From positions 7,929,026 to 7,993,025 of the forward strand of contig CM043959.1 of NCBI GenBank assembly GCA_014529385.2: a stretch of DNA of 64,000 nt, written 5' to 3'. The stretch is from Adiantum capillus-veneris (Eukaryota > Streptophyta > Polypodiopsida > Polypodiales > Pteridaceae). Below the pieces are notes generated by a model. It ran no database searches. It saw nothing but the letters and a program-made list of their open reading frames with translations, and was not told where the DNA came from. This document shows, piece after piece, positions 12,140 through 22,300 of this stretch. The position numbers and the translations under genes are program-made. Every line of letters begins with the position of its first letter. The first letter of the stretch is position 1.

Positions 12140-12835
12140 GTTTAGAGGGGGTGGATGCCATTCCATGGCACATACATAGTGTGAAATAAAAACATTCACC
12201 TCACTTTTAACACTTCTTGATTCATGGAAATAAAAGCAATAATGTACATATTGTGATATATGTTAAAGAGACTACTGTGGTCGCTATCATGTACATACCT
12301 ATCCAGGGAATCGTGACCCTGGATGTGGCACATTTGTGTGCTTTCCCACTTGGTAAGATGCTTAATTTGGCTTGACAGTGGATATACTCCGTGCGTTTAT
12401 AGTGGCACACTCATCTCGCATACAAAGGTTGATGCGGGTGAAAATCGCCAGAAATAACAGCTCAACCGATCAAAAGGGGCTTACAAAGAGAATCATGTCA
12501 GGTAAGAGGAGAGAGAAAATACTTTGGGATAAGAGCCAAAAGAATCCGCCTTTTAATAGCTGCAATTCTCTGCAGACCTGCACAACTTCTAGAGAGCTCA
12601 TTTTTTAGCAAGAAAAAGGACACCTCCATGTTTGAGCGGCCATAACTTCTCCATTTCTTCTCTGTTTTTTGCCTATGGATATTCTATGGACATATTCACA
12701 AGACGATATTTTTCATGATGTCCTTTGTTTCTCGTGATTTTGAGTGTGTTCCATGCTTGGAGGGCTTATCAAAAATCTTTACAGGTGTTTACCACAGGTG
12801 TTTTAAGACGTGCAATAGTCCCACTGAGGAGCAAG
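12140..12835 (+). mobile_element. A1 polypurine tract and 3' LTR
   Basis: TTTAGAGGGGGTGGA (12141-12155) is the polypurine tract and the LTR starts with TGCCAT at 12156. The first 270 bases match the minus-strand LTR pieces at 62670-62571 and 60720-60560. The part from about 12461 to 12835 matches 48742-49110, including the shared phrase AAAATACTTTGGGATAAGAG. The right end is placed where that similarity stops and is approximate. An empty site for the R1 insertion is preserved here near 12255. Confidence 0.65.
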
Positions 12836-13117
12836 TGCTCTCATGCTCCAATTATTTGACATATGTCTATTTTGTAGGTTGTCAATGTAAAAGGGATGTG
12901 GGTCCTTATGGAAAACCACCTATGTATGTGCAAATTGTGGACAACACTTGAGGACGTCGTATAATTGGATTGAAACCTTTGGATGGTCATGAGGTTTTGT
13001 GAAGCCAAGCAGTGGGGGACGGGTTACCCAGTGTGAGGTGGATTAGGTACTAGAGCGATCCATCAAAATCCCGTGAGCTTCTGACGTCACATGTAAGTCT
13101 TTTTGTGGAAATCAAAC
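12836..13117 (+). other. Leader of Tat element T1; 5' LTR not visible
   Basis: This stretch lies between the A1 LTR and the gag start of T1. It should be T1's untranslated leader, but I find no 5' LTR matching the one that begins at 47929. The 5' LTR of T1 therefore seems to be deleted. The only notable structure is the conserved block at 12991-13049. Confidence 0.4.
12991..13049 (+). promoter_or_regulatory. Leader block shared with copia element C1
   Basis: A 59-base block matches the complement of 31097-31154 in the leader of C1 at about nine bases in ten. The shared core includes GAAGCCAAGCA and GTGTGAGGTGGATTAGGT. In both cases it lies between primer site and gag, in sense orientation. 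Its function is unknown; packaging, translation or a shared captured sequence are possible. Confidence 0.5.
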
Positions 13118-14275
13118 ATGGCAGAAAAATTTCCACAGTTTCATGGATTGCCTAATGAGAATGCACAGACTTTTATTGAAAAATTGGAGGTCAATTGCTG
13201 GCTGTGAAAGAAACTAGACCAAGCTATATTGTTGCGGCTCGTTGAATGAAAATTACACGATGAAGAAAAAGTTTGGTTACACAATCATGAAGAGTTGGTG
13301 CAGGCACAAACTCCAGGAGTAGTTTTGGACTACAATCGTGTGAAGCAAGCTTTCCTGGCACAATATAGATCCATTGAAGTACCTGATGAAGTTTGGCTTG
13401 AAACTTTGGGGTATACTCATAAGGGTAATCAGAGTGTTGATGATTTGTCATGCAGTTCACTCATTCATAAGATAAATGGGCCCAGGCTTTGAGAAATGAG
13501 ATCCCTCCATCCATGTTAAAGAAGGACAGTTTTGTGGCAAACTTAAAAGAAAGTCAGAAGTTCAAAGCTGAGCGGAAAAGGCCCGCCACATTCAATAAGG
13601 TAGTTGCTATCACTAGAGAGAAAGAATGGAAGGATCAAAGACTCAATGAGTATGGGAAAGTGGTCCCTGTGCAAAATAATGGTGGCAAAAAGGAGAAAAA
13701 TTAGACAGAGGCTGGAGGCCAACTTGTTCAAAGGGCTGCTTATACCAAACAATTACACGGAAATATGCAAGACATGATGACCATGATGCAGGAATTGTGA
13801 CTTAGTGTTCTTGGAGGTGGAGGCAGTTGTGGTCGTAGTCGTGGTAGAGGGATGGATCAGGCATGTGAAGCTCAGCCTAATGCTAATGCAGGTTGTGGAC
13901 AAGGTGGTTTTGAGCCGCAGAGGAGGTTCATTCCTACTTGTTATAATTGTGGTGAGCTCAGTCACATCAGCACTTATTGTTCAAAGCCAACAAGGATGGG
14001 AGGTGATATGTTCCCACTTCCCTAGAAGATTCCCAACAGGGCTAATGATTATGCATTGGATATACGGGGAGATCAAGGTGCTAAACAAAAAAATCAGGCC
14101 TCAACCTCTGGCCATTATGTGGGTATTATGCAGGTTGATAAAAAAGAAGCAGACGTAATGCCCCATGGGAAAAAGAGAGAGGGAAGGCTATGCTACACCG
14201 GGTCCTAGCAAAAAGGGAAGGAGAAGGAGGGTGAAGATGCGAAAGCCAAGAGGAAGAGAAAACCTCGTAGATGAT
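13118..14275 (+). pseudogene. T1 gag, broken
   Basis: Gag starts at ATG 13118 with FPQFHGLPNENAQTF, matching the start of T2 gag at 19386. A stop follows after about 29 codons. Further pieces lie in changing frames: 13295-13492, 13489-13704, and a zinc knuckle CYNCGELSHISTYC at about 13939-13980, which corresponds to the CCHC knuckle of T2. The Lys/Arg-rich region before the protease is at 14160-14275. Gag would form the particle and bind the RNA. Confidence 0.7.
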
Positions 14276-14280
14276 TTGAA

Positions 14281-15290
14281 GTGGCAGATTTTCCTTTGGG
14301 AGAAGGCCAAACAACTTACAGTTTCAAGGAAGAGCTGATTGGGAGGAAAGTAGATTTTACTTTTGGACAGTTGATGCATATGGTGCCCAAACTCAAGAGG
14401 CAGTGGAAGTCATTATTGAATCCAGAGAAAGAGCCAAAGCATGGACAAGTCAAAGTGTTGGCTGTGGGAGAGTTACCCAAACTTTGTCCTATGATGAACA
14501 CTTGGCACAAAGGTGTGGTCATGGGATAAGGCAAGGTGCTCAAGTTTGTGTGATCACACAATCATGTGGCAAGAGACTTGGTCTCATTACGAGCGGAAGA
14601 TCTGGGTTTGAGATTTCACTAGCAAACCATGCCAAAGTGAAGTCTTTGGGGATAGTTAATAATTTGGAAGTTGAAGTATTTAACGTGAACGTTATAGTAA
14701 ATTTTCATGTTATGCCAGCTAGCCTGAGAGCTTTTTCTCTCATTTTGGGACGACCTTGGTTGAGAGCTGTTGGTGCTCTGCAAGATTGGGGCAAGGGCAC
14801 AATCTATGTGTATGGCAGGAAGGGTGAAAAGAGGGTGTTTGATATGACTACCAAGCAACCTATGGCACTAGAAGATGTGAGTGAGAATGATGACTTTAAG
14901 GTTACCAGTGAAGATAGTTATGAAGATTCAAAAAGTAGCTCTGCTTCTAGTTCTAGTGATAAGGGTGAAGTGTCATTCTTATTGTTGGACGAGGAGAAGA
15001 GGGAAGTGGGTGAAATGTTGCAAGTATCAGGGAGTATAAATGCTTCAAGCCATTTAGAGCAATTGGAAGAGTTGATGCAACCTAAACAGGAATTGCCAGC
15101 GAAGAGAGAGTTCATTCAAAATATGCTGAGTACTAATTTGACAAAAGGAGAAAGAAGGGATTACTTAGCAGTGATGGAGAGGTTTCCAAATCTTTTCATC
15201 ACTTCATATCAGAAAATAAGGGGTTTTGTTGGGGATCCTGTGAAGATTGAGCTAGTTGAAGGGGCGAAACCAATACGATAGAAATTAAGA
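14281..15290 (+). pseudogene. T1 protease and linker, broken
   Basis: Sequence from 14281 (ADFPLGEGQTTYSFKEEL) matches the region before the T2 protease. A long open stretch, 14403-15281, carries GAQVCVITQSCGKRLGL at the protease site and LILGRPWLRAVGA after it, then an acidic Ser/Asp/Glu-rich linker as in T2. The frame changes near 14400-14530, so the protease active-site region is split. A stop at 15279 separates it from the polymerase. Confidence 0.65.
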
Positions 15291-15493
15291 AGGATGGGTA
15301 AGGAATAGATGAATTCTTTAAAGGAAGAAGTGAATAAACTATTGGATGTAGGTTTCATTGTTCCAGGTGATAATGTTGAATGGGTGAGCCTTGTAGTGGT
15401 CACTCCAAAGAAAGATGGGCGTTGCAGAGTTTGTGTTGATTACAATCCATTGAATGCAGTGACCAAGAAAGATCCTTACCCTTTGCCTTTCAT

Positions 15494-15549
15494 TGATCAA
15501 CTTCTAGATGCAGTGGCTGGGTGATCAACTTCTAGATGCAGTGGCTGGG
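15494..15549 (+). repeat. 28-base tandem duplication in T1 reverse transcriptase
   Basis: The phrase TGATCAACTTCTAGATGCAG starts at 15494 and again at 15522, giving two adjacent 28-base units. The second unit is out of frame. Confidence 0.85.
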
Positions 15550-16124
15550 TTTGAAAGATAGAGTGTTTGTGATGGTTATTCAGGATATTTTCAGCATATC
15601 CTTGTTCTTGGAGACCGAAAAAAGACTAGTTTTATCACACCATGGGGTTGTTTTTGCTTTTGCTGCCTTCCTTTTGGGTTGACAAATGGGCCTTGAGCTT
15701 TTGAAGGGAAAGTGGATGGGTCCTTACCCCGTTCCTTGGGATGCTTGTCAAAGGGTTCATAGATGATTTTTGTGTATACAGTTTAAGGAAAGAGCATGTT
15801 CAAAATCTTGAAATGATTTTTGTAAGGTTTGATGAATGCAGGGTCAACTCAATCCTAAGAAATGTCATTTGGCACAGCCATGGGTGAAGCTTCTTGGGCA
15901 TGTGATTTCAAAAAATGGGATTGAAGCAGATCTCAAGAAAGTGGAGGCTTTGTTGTTACTGTCATCTTCAAAAGATATCAGACAATTGACGACTTTCATA
16001 TAGAAGGTTAAATATATGTCTTGTTTTATACCTTTGGCATCACAGCTACTGTATCCATTGCAGCAAACAGTTAAGGTGGATTATTGAACTTCAAGAGTTT
16101 CAATTCACCTTTTTAGTGGAAGAG

Positions 16125-16290
16125 AGTACTCGAGCTACCCTGGAAGATTTACTCACTTATAAAGACACTCCTGTTTTGGTTAAAGAGGAGGTAGTGCGAA
16201 AGAAGAAAGTACTCGAGCTACCTTGGAAGATTTAATCACTTATAAAGACACTCCTGTTTTGGTTAAAGAGGAGGTAGTGCGAAAGAAGAA
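16125..16290 (+). repeat. 83-base tandem duplication before T1 RNase H
   Basis: Two nearly identical units start with AGTACTCGAGCTACC at 16125 and 16208. They cover the linker that ends in KEEVVRKKK. T2 has this linker once, so the duplication is private to T1. Confidence 0.85.
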
Positions 16291-16500
16291 AGTCAAGACT
16301 CTTGCCATCTTTGATGCTTCACTGTTATACTTCGATGGTTCTTATCAAAGAAGTCATGATGCTGCTTCAAGAGGCATTGTCATATATGATGCACGAGGAA
16401 ATCTTGTAAGGAAGCAGAGGTTAAAACTTGATGCAAAGAGAAACAATGAAGCAGAGTACACGGCTCTTGAAGGTGGTTTGCACATTTGCTTACATTTGGG

Positions 16501-16591
16501 ATTTTTTGTCACAATTTGGGTTTTAGAATTCTCTTTCCCATCTTTTGGCAAGGCAAACACCACTTGCACCAACAATTAACATCCCGCTGAA
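16501..16591 (-). pseudogene. Inverted T1 piece 4: integrase zinc-finger end
   Basis: Read on the minus strand, the sequence gives IQRDVNCWCKWCLPCQKMGKR, matching the CxxC half of the T2 zinc finger (KDVHHWCRSCNRCQAFGKR) and ending at the KPKL segment. It joins plus-strand RNase H directly at 16500/16501. This is the far end of the inverted segment. Confidence 0.75.
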
Positions 16592-17195
16592 TGTTGGTAT
16601 ACTTGCAATGCCCACCTCTCTCAATTTTTCCACAACAATATATGCTGCACAATTTGTAAGACCCCCATATGAGGAGAAGCCAATGGTGCACATATATTTG
16701 GTGGATTCCAGCTTTGCATGTTGATGAGATCTCTATTTGTGATTGTGGATGGTACGGAGAAAATTTAGGGGCAACTTTGGAGGCAAAATATTCCTTTTTG
16801 TCGGAACTTCTTGGCCGAAAGACAATCGGGAAATGGCCATTCGGTGGCTGGAGTCCGTGGTCTTTGGCTGGTTGTGGACGGCGGGTGGCCGGATTTCCTT
16901 GGCCGGTGGCCGATTTCTAAGAAAACTTGTCTACCCAAAAGCGGCTACACATGGGCACATGGGAGAGTCCTACTTGGACTTGGCTATCTAAGGGTGGCTG
17001 CACATGGGCATTTAGAGGCTCCCTTATATCTATATAAGGACGCATTCTCATGAGTAATCCGGTAGAATGGTGTGCACACTTGATGCACACAGCACATCCT
17101 TGTGTAAGGATTGTTAGTCCCTTGTATTCCTACTTGCTCTAGTTGTCTAAATCTCCATCTAAGCTCTACCTTGAGAGCGCATGGGTGGATGACGC
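16592..17195 (+). mobile_element. Left part of solo-LTR-like block S1
   Basis: The block begins with TG at 16592, inside the inverted zinc-finger sequence, and has no coding similarity to gypsy. It carries a promoter-like stretch (CCTTATATCTATATAAGG near 17012) in plus orientation. It is cut at 17195 by T2 and resumes at 25902, ending in CA at 26022. The sequence next to the two ends encodes the same Ile-Gln pair (ATTCAG and ATACAA on the minus strand), as an old, diverged target duplication would. Total length without T2 is about 720 bases, with no internal region, so it is probably a solo LTR of a family not otherwise seen here. Confidence 0.5.
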
Positions 17196-18329
17196 TGTCA
17201 GGAGTTTTTTGGATCAAGGGATTGCGCATATGTACATACACATGCATGGTGCATCGAATAAAGGATTGCCCATTTTCCATAGCCAGGTGGTTACGTGGGG
17301 CCCACATGTGTAGAGGTAGGACACCATGTACATAGTGCATCGATTTTCATTATTACCAATACCAGTGTGGTTTTTTTACAATAATGAGGAGTTGGTAGCG
17401 CTTAAAAATTCTTGAGGAAGCTATTCGCGGGCCGACGACATGAGGTAAGCAGGTGCGTCAGATGGCATCTAGTGGCGTCAGGAGGCCGAATGGGGTCAAT
17501 ACTTGCACGTGGATGAATACGGACACAACGTGGGTGTTTGCTTGTGAGAATTATGAAGAAATTTCATCATGAGGACCACTTTTTGGGGCCACTTCATGTG
17601 GTTGCGAGACGCATTATTGAAAAGAAATGAGTGCCAGGTGTGCGGATGATGCAAAAAAGGTGACAACTATGCACTGCGAGGTCAGTTTTTGGCCTGTTCG
17701 GGGTCCGTTTGAGGTCATCTAAAAGGCCAAGGGTGCCCAACTAAAAAAGCTAAGTGTGAGAACTGAAAAAACTGAGAGAAGACCAGAAAAAATGTGGAGA
17801 AGAGAGGAGGAACAGCCGCAGGTGTGTTTTTGCTCATTTTGGAGCTTGTTTTGGCCCTAAACTGCTCATCCGAGGTCGGATTTGAGCACTTTGACATTGT
17901 AGACTGGGGTTTTGGGCCGTTCCGGACGCGATGGCGCTGTCCGTTTTGCCAAATTCCTCACTCTTTTCCTGCTGTTTTTCTGTGTAAGTTCTCCTATGAG
18001 CGAAGTTTCTGCTTTAGTTTGTGATTGTATCTGGCTTCTTTTACCCATATAGTGTGAGCTATTTGCCCCATTAGTGTTGTCCCAAGCTCAATTGTATCTA
18101 AACATCAGAAATTCTCCTCTTTTGAGCTGAGTTATTTGGGTGTGTGTGTGTGTGTGTGGAGTGGGCAAGCGGATAGTCTCTCTCCTCTCACTCTAGAGGT
18201 GTGTTCCCTGTCTCGGCCAGGTGTGTTGTGTAAGCCGAGTGGTGCCCCATAGTGTGTGTGTGTGTATCTTCCCAAGAGTGTGTGTCGGGTCGTTATAGAG
18301 GCACTGTGTGTGTTTTCATCCCGCCCACA
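17196..18329 (+). mobile_element. T2 5' LTR
   Basis: Starts TGTCAGGAG and ends CCGCCCACA. It contains a (GT)n run near 18140 and a second near 18252. Short open frames within it occur equally in the other LTR and are not genes. Confidence 0.9.
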
Positions 18330-19385
18330 TTCTTTTGGCGCCCCCACGGAGGATCTTCTTCGAGTACCTTCTGCTTCGAGCTTCGAGCTTCGAGCTTCGG
18401 GATTACAGGTTGCAGGTTGCAGATTACAGGTTATAGGTTACAGGTTACAGGGACAGGTACAGGTACATGTGATTCACACAGGTACAGGTAGCTAGAGTAC
18501 AGTGATATACTAGCAGTGATGTCACTTACAATTGTTGTGGGAATGCATCACTTGGCGCCTATTTGAGCGCATTGTCTGCTGGATTGTACGTTACTTGTGG
18601 AAACTGCCATTGTACGCATTTGTGGAGCCATACTTGGTTGTATTTGGCAGTCCCAGCCATTTCTGAGACTTGGTTTGGAAGATAGTCATTTCTGAGACTT
18701 GACTATATGCGATTTGCATTAGCCTTCGTGTGAGGGTCGATAGCGTGAGGTTTTTATTGAGCTGGGGGATTCTCAAATGTGGAGATCCTTTTGGTGATAC
18801 AGGTAGCTGGAGCACCCTTTTCGTGACCTCGCCATAGGCTATGTACTAGTGAGTCCTATTTGATGCTCGGGTTCTATTGTTGGCAGTTTATGCATACAGA
18901 TACAATCTATATTTTGGGTTCTCATTGCTCTACTTCTGGGGAAACTCTGTCGAAATTTTCCCAAGTTATGATGGCTGGTTTTTTGGTATTTTGAGCCATT
19001 TATGCTGTTATGCTGCTGAAATTCTGGCAAAATCAGAGGTTGAGTCTGGTGTGCCTTCTTGGGAGCTTCATGGTTGGCTTTAATGGATGATCAAAATGAC
19101 CCTCAGTTCACTCCTTTTCATTTAACTCAAAGAATCCAGATAAATGTTCATGTGTCCAGGAAGATCTTTTTCCAGCAGCGCATAGTCTTTATGTTTGGGC
19201 CAAGAAGATTGAGAGAGATCCTGGAATGTCCTTTGCCTGTTGTAATTCCGATGATCAACTATGAAAACTCATTTGATGTGCATGTGTTTGTTCTCATCTA
19301 AAGCTGAGCTCCATTGAAGTTTCTGGGGATTGGGTAGTGAAAAGTTTTGGGTTCTTTCACGTGTGTTTGAAGGGGTTCTCTAGCC
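18330..19385 (+). promoter_or_regulatory. T2 primer site and leader
   Basis: TGGCGCCCCCACGG at 18336 follows the LTR by six bases. TGGCGCC is the start of the common gypsy primer site complementary to the 3' end of an Asp-type tRNA, although the later bases fit less well. The leader is about 1.05 kb and untranslated, which is long but usual for Tat elements. It contains the short repeats at 18372-18490. No upstream ORF of note is seen. Confidence 0.65.
18372..18490 (+). repeat. Short tandem motifs in the T2 leader
   Basis: Runs of CTTCGAG (three to four units) are followed by repeated ACAGGTT / GCAGGTT / ACAGGTAC units. They look like local slippage in the leader of T2. Confidence 0.7.
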
Positions 19386-22300
19386 ATGGCTTTCTCTTAT
19401 CCGGAGTTTCATGGAAGAAGTGATGAAGATGTGGAGGACTTTCTGGAAAAGGTGGAGGTTGCCTGCATTAGCAACCAAATTCATGACCCTACGCAAATTT
19501 ACGCCTTCTCCAAATTTGTTTGAAGAGTGATGCACGAGCTTGGTCCAAAGCATTTGAAGAGGAGTTGCGTATGGATGATCCACCTATAAGATTGAGTTGG
19601 GACAATCTAAGGCATGGATTGGAAGTGGAGTTTGTGAAGATAGAAGATCCTGACAAAGTGTGGCAAGAAGTAGAGGCTTTGGTACAAAAGGAAGGTGAGC
19701 CAGTAGATGTGTACATACGAAAGTTTTCATTGGCATGGGAGCGAATGTGCAAGGCTTTAGCACCACAGGTACCCTCGCCTCACATGATGAAGAAGGACAG
19801 GTTCTTGGCTGGTCTTTGGGAGAATATACGTTGGAGAGTAGAGCTAAAGAAGCCTAGGACATATGAAGATGCACTAGAGGTAGCAAGGAACAAAGAGTGG
19901 AAGCTGAGGAAAATGAGCCAGTTAGGGGTGGAGTCTTTGCCCATGAGGTCTGAATTTCAGCCTATGGACTCTTTACAAGGTCATATGTCAGGGGTTCATC
20001 ATGAACCAGTGGTTCCTGTTACTACTCAGGTTATGTCAGCTGTGGTCACTACAGCAGTGCAAGATGATGGCCTAAGGCAAGACATGAGGAAAGTGGTTGA
20101 TTTGATGAAGAATCTCAGCCTAAACATGCTAGGTCAAGTGGGAAATAATCGAGGTCGAGGGCGGTTTGCAAATCAGCCAGGGGGTGAAGAAAGACCTAGG
20201 AATGGTGCTGGACAAAGTAATAGTAGGTTTTGGAGGCAGACGCCCACATGTTATAATTGTGGAGAGTTGGGTCACATCAGCCCGCAATGTGATAAGCCAC
20301 CAAGGATGGGGGGAGACATGTATCCATTGCCAAAACAGGTGCTAACTAGGTCGCATGATTATGGCATCGAAATTAAGGGAGATGAAGGAACCAGCGGACT
20401 GACCCAGGAGGAAAAGGGAAAGACAAAAGTGCTAAGTGTAGTCACCTTGGAGAAGGCATCAAAGCTAGAGGATACATTAGTGATGCCTATTGGGAAGAGG
20501 ACCACATGGGATAAGGAAGGAAGAAGTGCCCCCGGTCCTAGTAAGAAAAAAGGAAAGAGCCATGAAGGCGAGGATGTCAAGGCCAAGAGGAAAAGGAGAG
20601 CTCGTCGAAAGTTTCATGTTTCAGATTTTCCACTAGGGGATGGGCAATTAAGCTATGACTTGAAGGAGGATCTGACGAGCAAGAAGGCAGATGTTACTTT
20701 TGGGCAGCTTATAGAGATGGTGCCTAAGCTAAAGCGACAGTGGAAGAGGATGGTTAACCCAATGGAGAAAGAGCCAGAGAGAGGTTCAGTGAAGGTGTTG
20801 GCAATGGACGAGCTACCAGACATTTGTCCAATAGTAGATGTGTGGCATAAAAGAAAAAATTTGGGACAAGGTTATGTGGATGGCGGAGCCCAAATATGCG
20901 TCATAACACACTCATGTGTTGAGAAGATGGGTCTCACAGTGGCTGGGGTGTCAGGTTTTCGGATCAGATTGGCAAACCATCAAAAAGTAAAATGCTTGGG
21001 TGTTGTAAAGAGCTTAGAAGTGGAGGCATATGAAGCAAAGGCAGTGGTTGATTTTCATGTGATGCCAGCAGGGTTGGGATCATATCCTATTATACTGGGC
21101 AGACCATGGTTACGTGCAGTGGGAGCTGTTCAAGATTGGCGACATGGTACGATTAGCCTCTATGGAAAGACAGGTACCAAGAAGCTTTATAATATGGACA
21201 CAAGGAAACGATTAGAGGAGCTTTATGAAGATGAGGATGAGTCTAGTGATGAAGACTCTTCCACGGTGACAGATGAGGACAGTGATAGCACTACCAGCAG
21301 TGATGAGGATGCTGATGTTGCATTTCTTTTGATGGACAAAGAAATCCAGGAGATTGGTTTAGTCGCATTTGCGAATGAGGTTGAAGATGAAAGTGAAGGG
21401 CCTTATGAAGTGATTGAAGGGTTGATGCAAACCAAGGTTGAGTTGTCAAAAAAGCAGGAATTAATGACACAAATGATTAGTGGAGACCTCTCAGCTATGG
21501 AGAAGGATATATATTTGCACATGCTGGCTAGTTTTCCTGATTTGTTCATTACTTCATATGAAGAGATCAGAGGGTTCAAGGGCAAAGAGATGCATATAGA
21601 GCTGAAAGAAGGTGCTAAGCCAGTGCGTCAAAGGCTAAGAAGGATGGGTCAAGAGCAAATGGAAGCCTTGCGAGAAGAGGTGGACAAGTTGTTGAAGGCA
21701 GGGTTCATAGTCCCTGTGGAGACCACAGAATGGGTGAGTCCAGTAGTAGTCAGTCCAAAGAAGGATGGGAAGTGGAGAATTTGTGTAGATTTTAAACCCT
21801 TAAACGCAGCCACTAAAAAGAACCCATATCCTCTTCCATTCATCGATCAGATCTTGAATTCAGTGGCAGGTTATGAGAGGTACAGTGTGTGTGATGGTTT
21901 TTCAGGCTATTTTCAATTGAAGATTGCTCTTAAAGACCGCACAAAGACCACTTTTATTACGCCATGGGGTTGCTATTGCTACACAGTATTGCCATTTGGG
22001 TTGTCAAATGGACCTTCCTTCTATCAAGAGAGAGCAAATTGGGTGTTGGAACCATTCATTGGTAGTTGTGTTAAAGCTTTTATGGATGACTTCTGTGTCT
22101 ATAGCAGTAGGGTTGAACACCATGAGAAGCTGCAGATGGTATTGGCTCGATATGATGAATGTGGAGGACAACTAAATCCAAAGAAATGTCATCTAGCACA
22201 GCCAAGGGTGAAGTTATTGGGCCACATGGTGTCAGAAAATGGCATTGAGGCTGATCCAGACAAGGTTAAGTCTATTATTCTTCTTCCATCACCTACGAGT

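Larger units (their letters stand above)
7250..12155 (+). mobile_element. Degenerate Ty3/gypsy element A1, gag to integrase
   Basis: Domains occur in the order of a Ty3/gypsy element: gag tail and protease, reverse transcriptase, RNase H, integrase zinc finger and core. They run on the plus strand and end at a polypurine tract (12144-12155) and an LTR. The frame is broken many times and the protease site is lost, so the copy is dead. No 5' LTR is visible. The left end may have been removed, since the foldback element at 7109 abuts it. The protein lineage differs from the Tat elements and chromovirus further right, and a second copy of the lineage (A2) lies at 48.7-51.4 kb. Confidence 0.8.
15291..16500 (+). 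pseudogene. T1 reverse transcriptase and first part of RNase H, deleted and duplicated
   Basis: The polymerase N-terminus is readable (15309-15524: VVVTPKKDGRCRVCVDYNPL). The catalytic block FIDDFCVYS is at about 15757. Compared with T2, about 390 bases covering the first, degenerate RNase H domain are missing at about 16075, where LYPLQQ runs directly into the segment before the second RNase H. That second domain starts at 16223 with YFDGSY (catalytic Asp) and NNEAEY (catalytic Glu) and stops abruptly at 16500, the left end of the inverted segment. Two small tandem duplications lie at 15494-15549 and 16125-16290. Confidence 0.7.

Noticed and set aside
12991-13049. Leader block as a 5S rRNA or tRNA fragment, as in Cassandra elements
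   Set aside because: The AAGCCAAGC and GGGTTACC phrases are only superficially like 5S rRNA; the order and the rest do not match.
17794-18024. A 76-codon frame repeated at 25364-25594
   Set aside because: Part of both T2 LTRs, the same artefact of LTR duplication.
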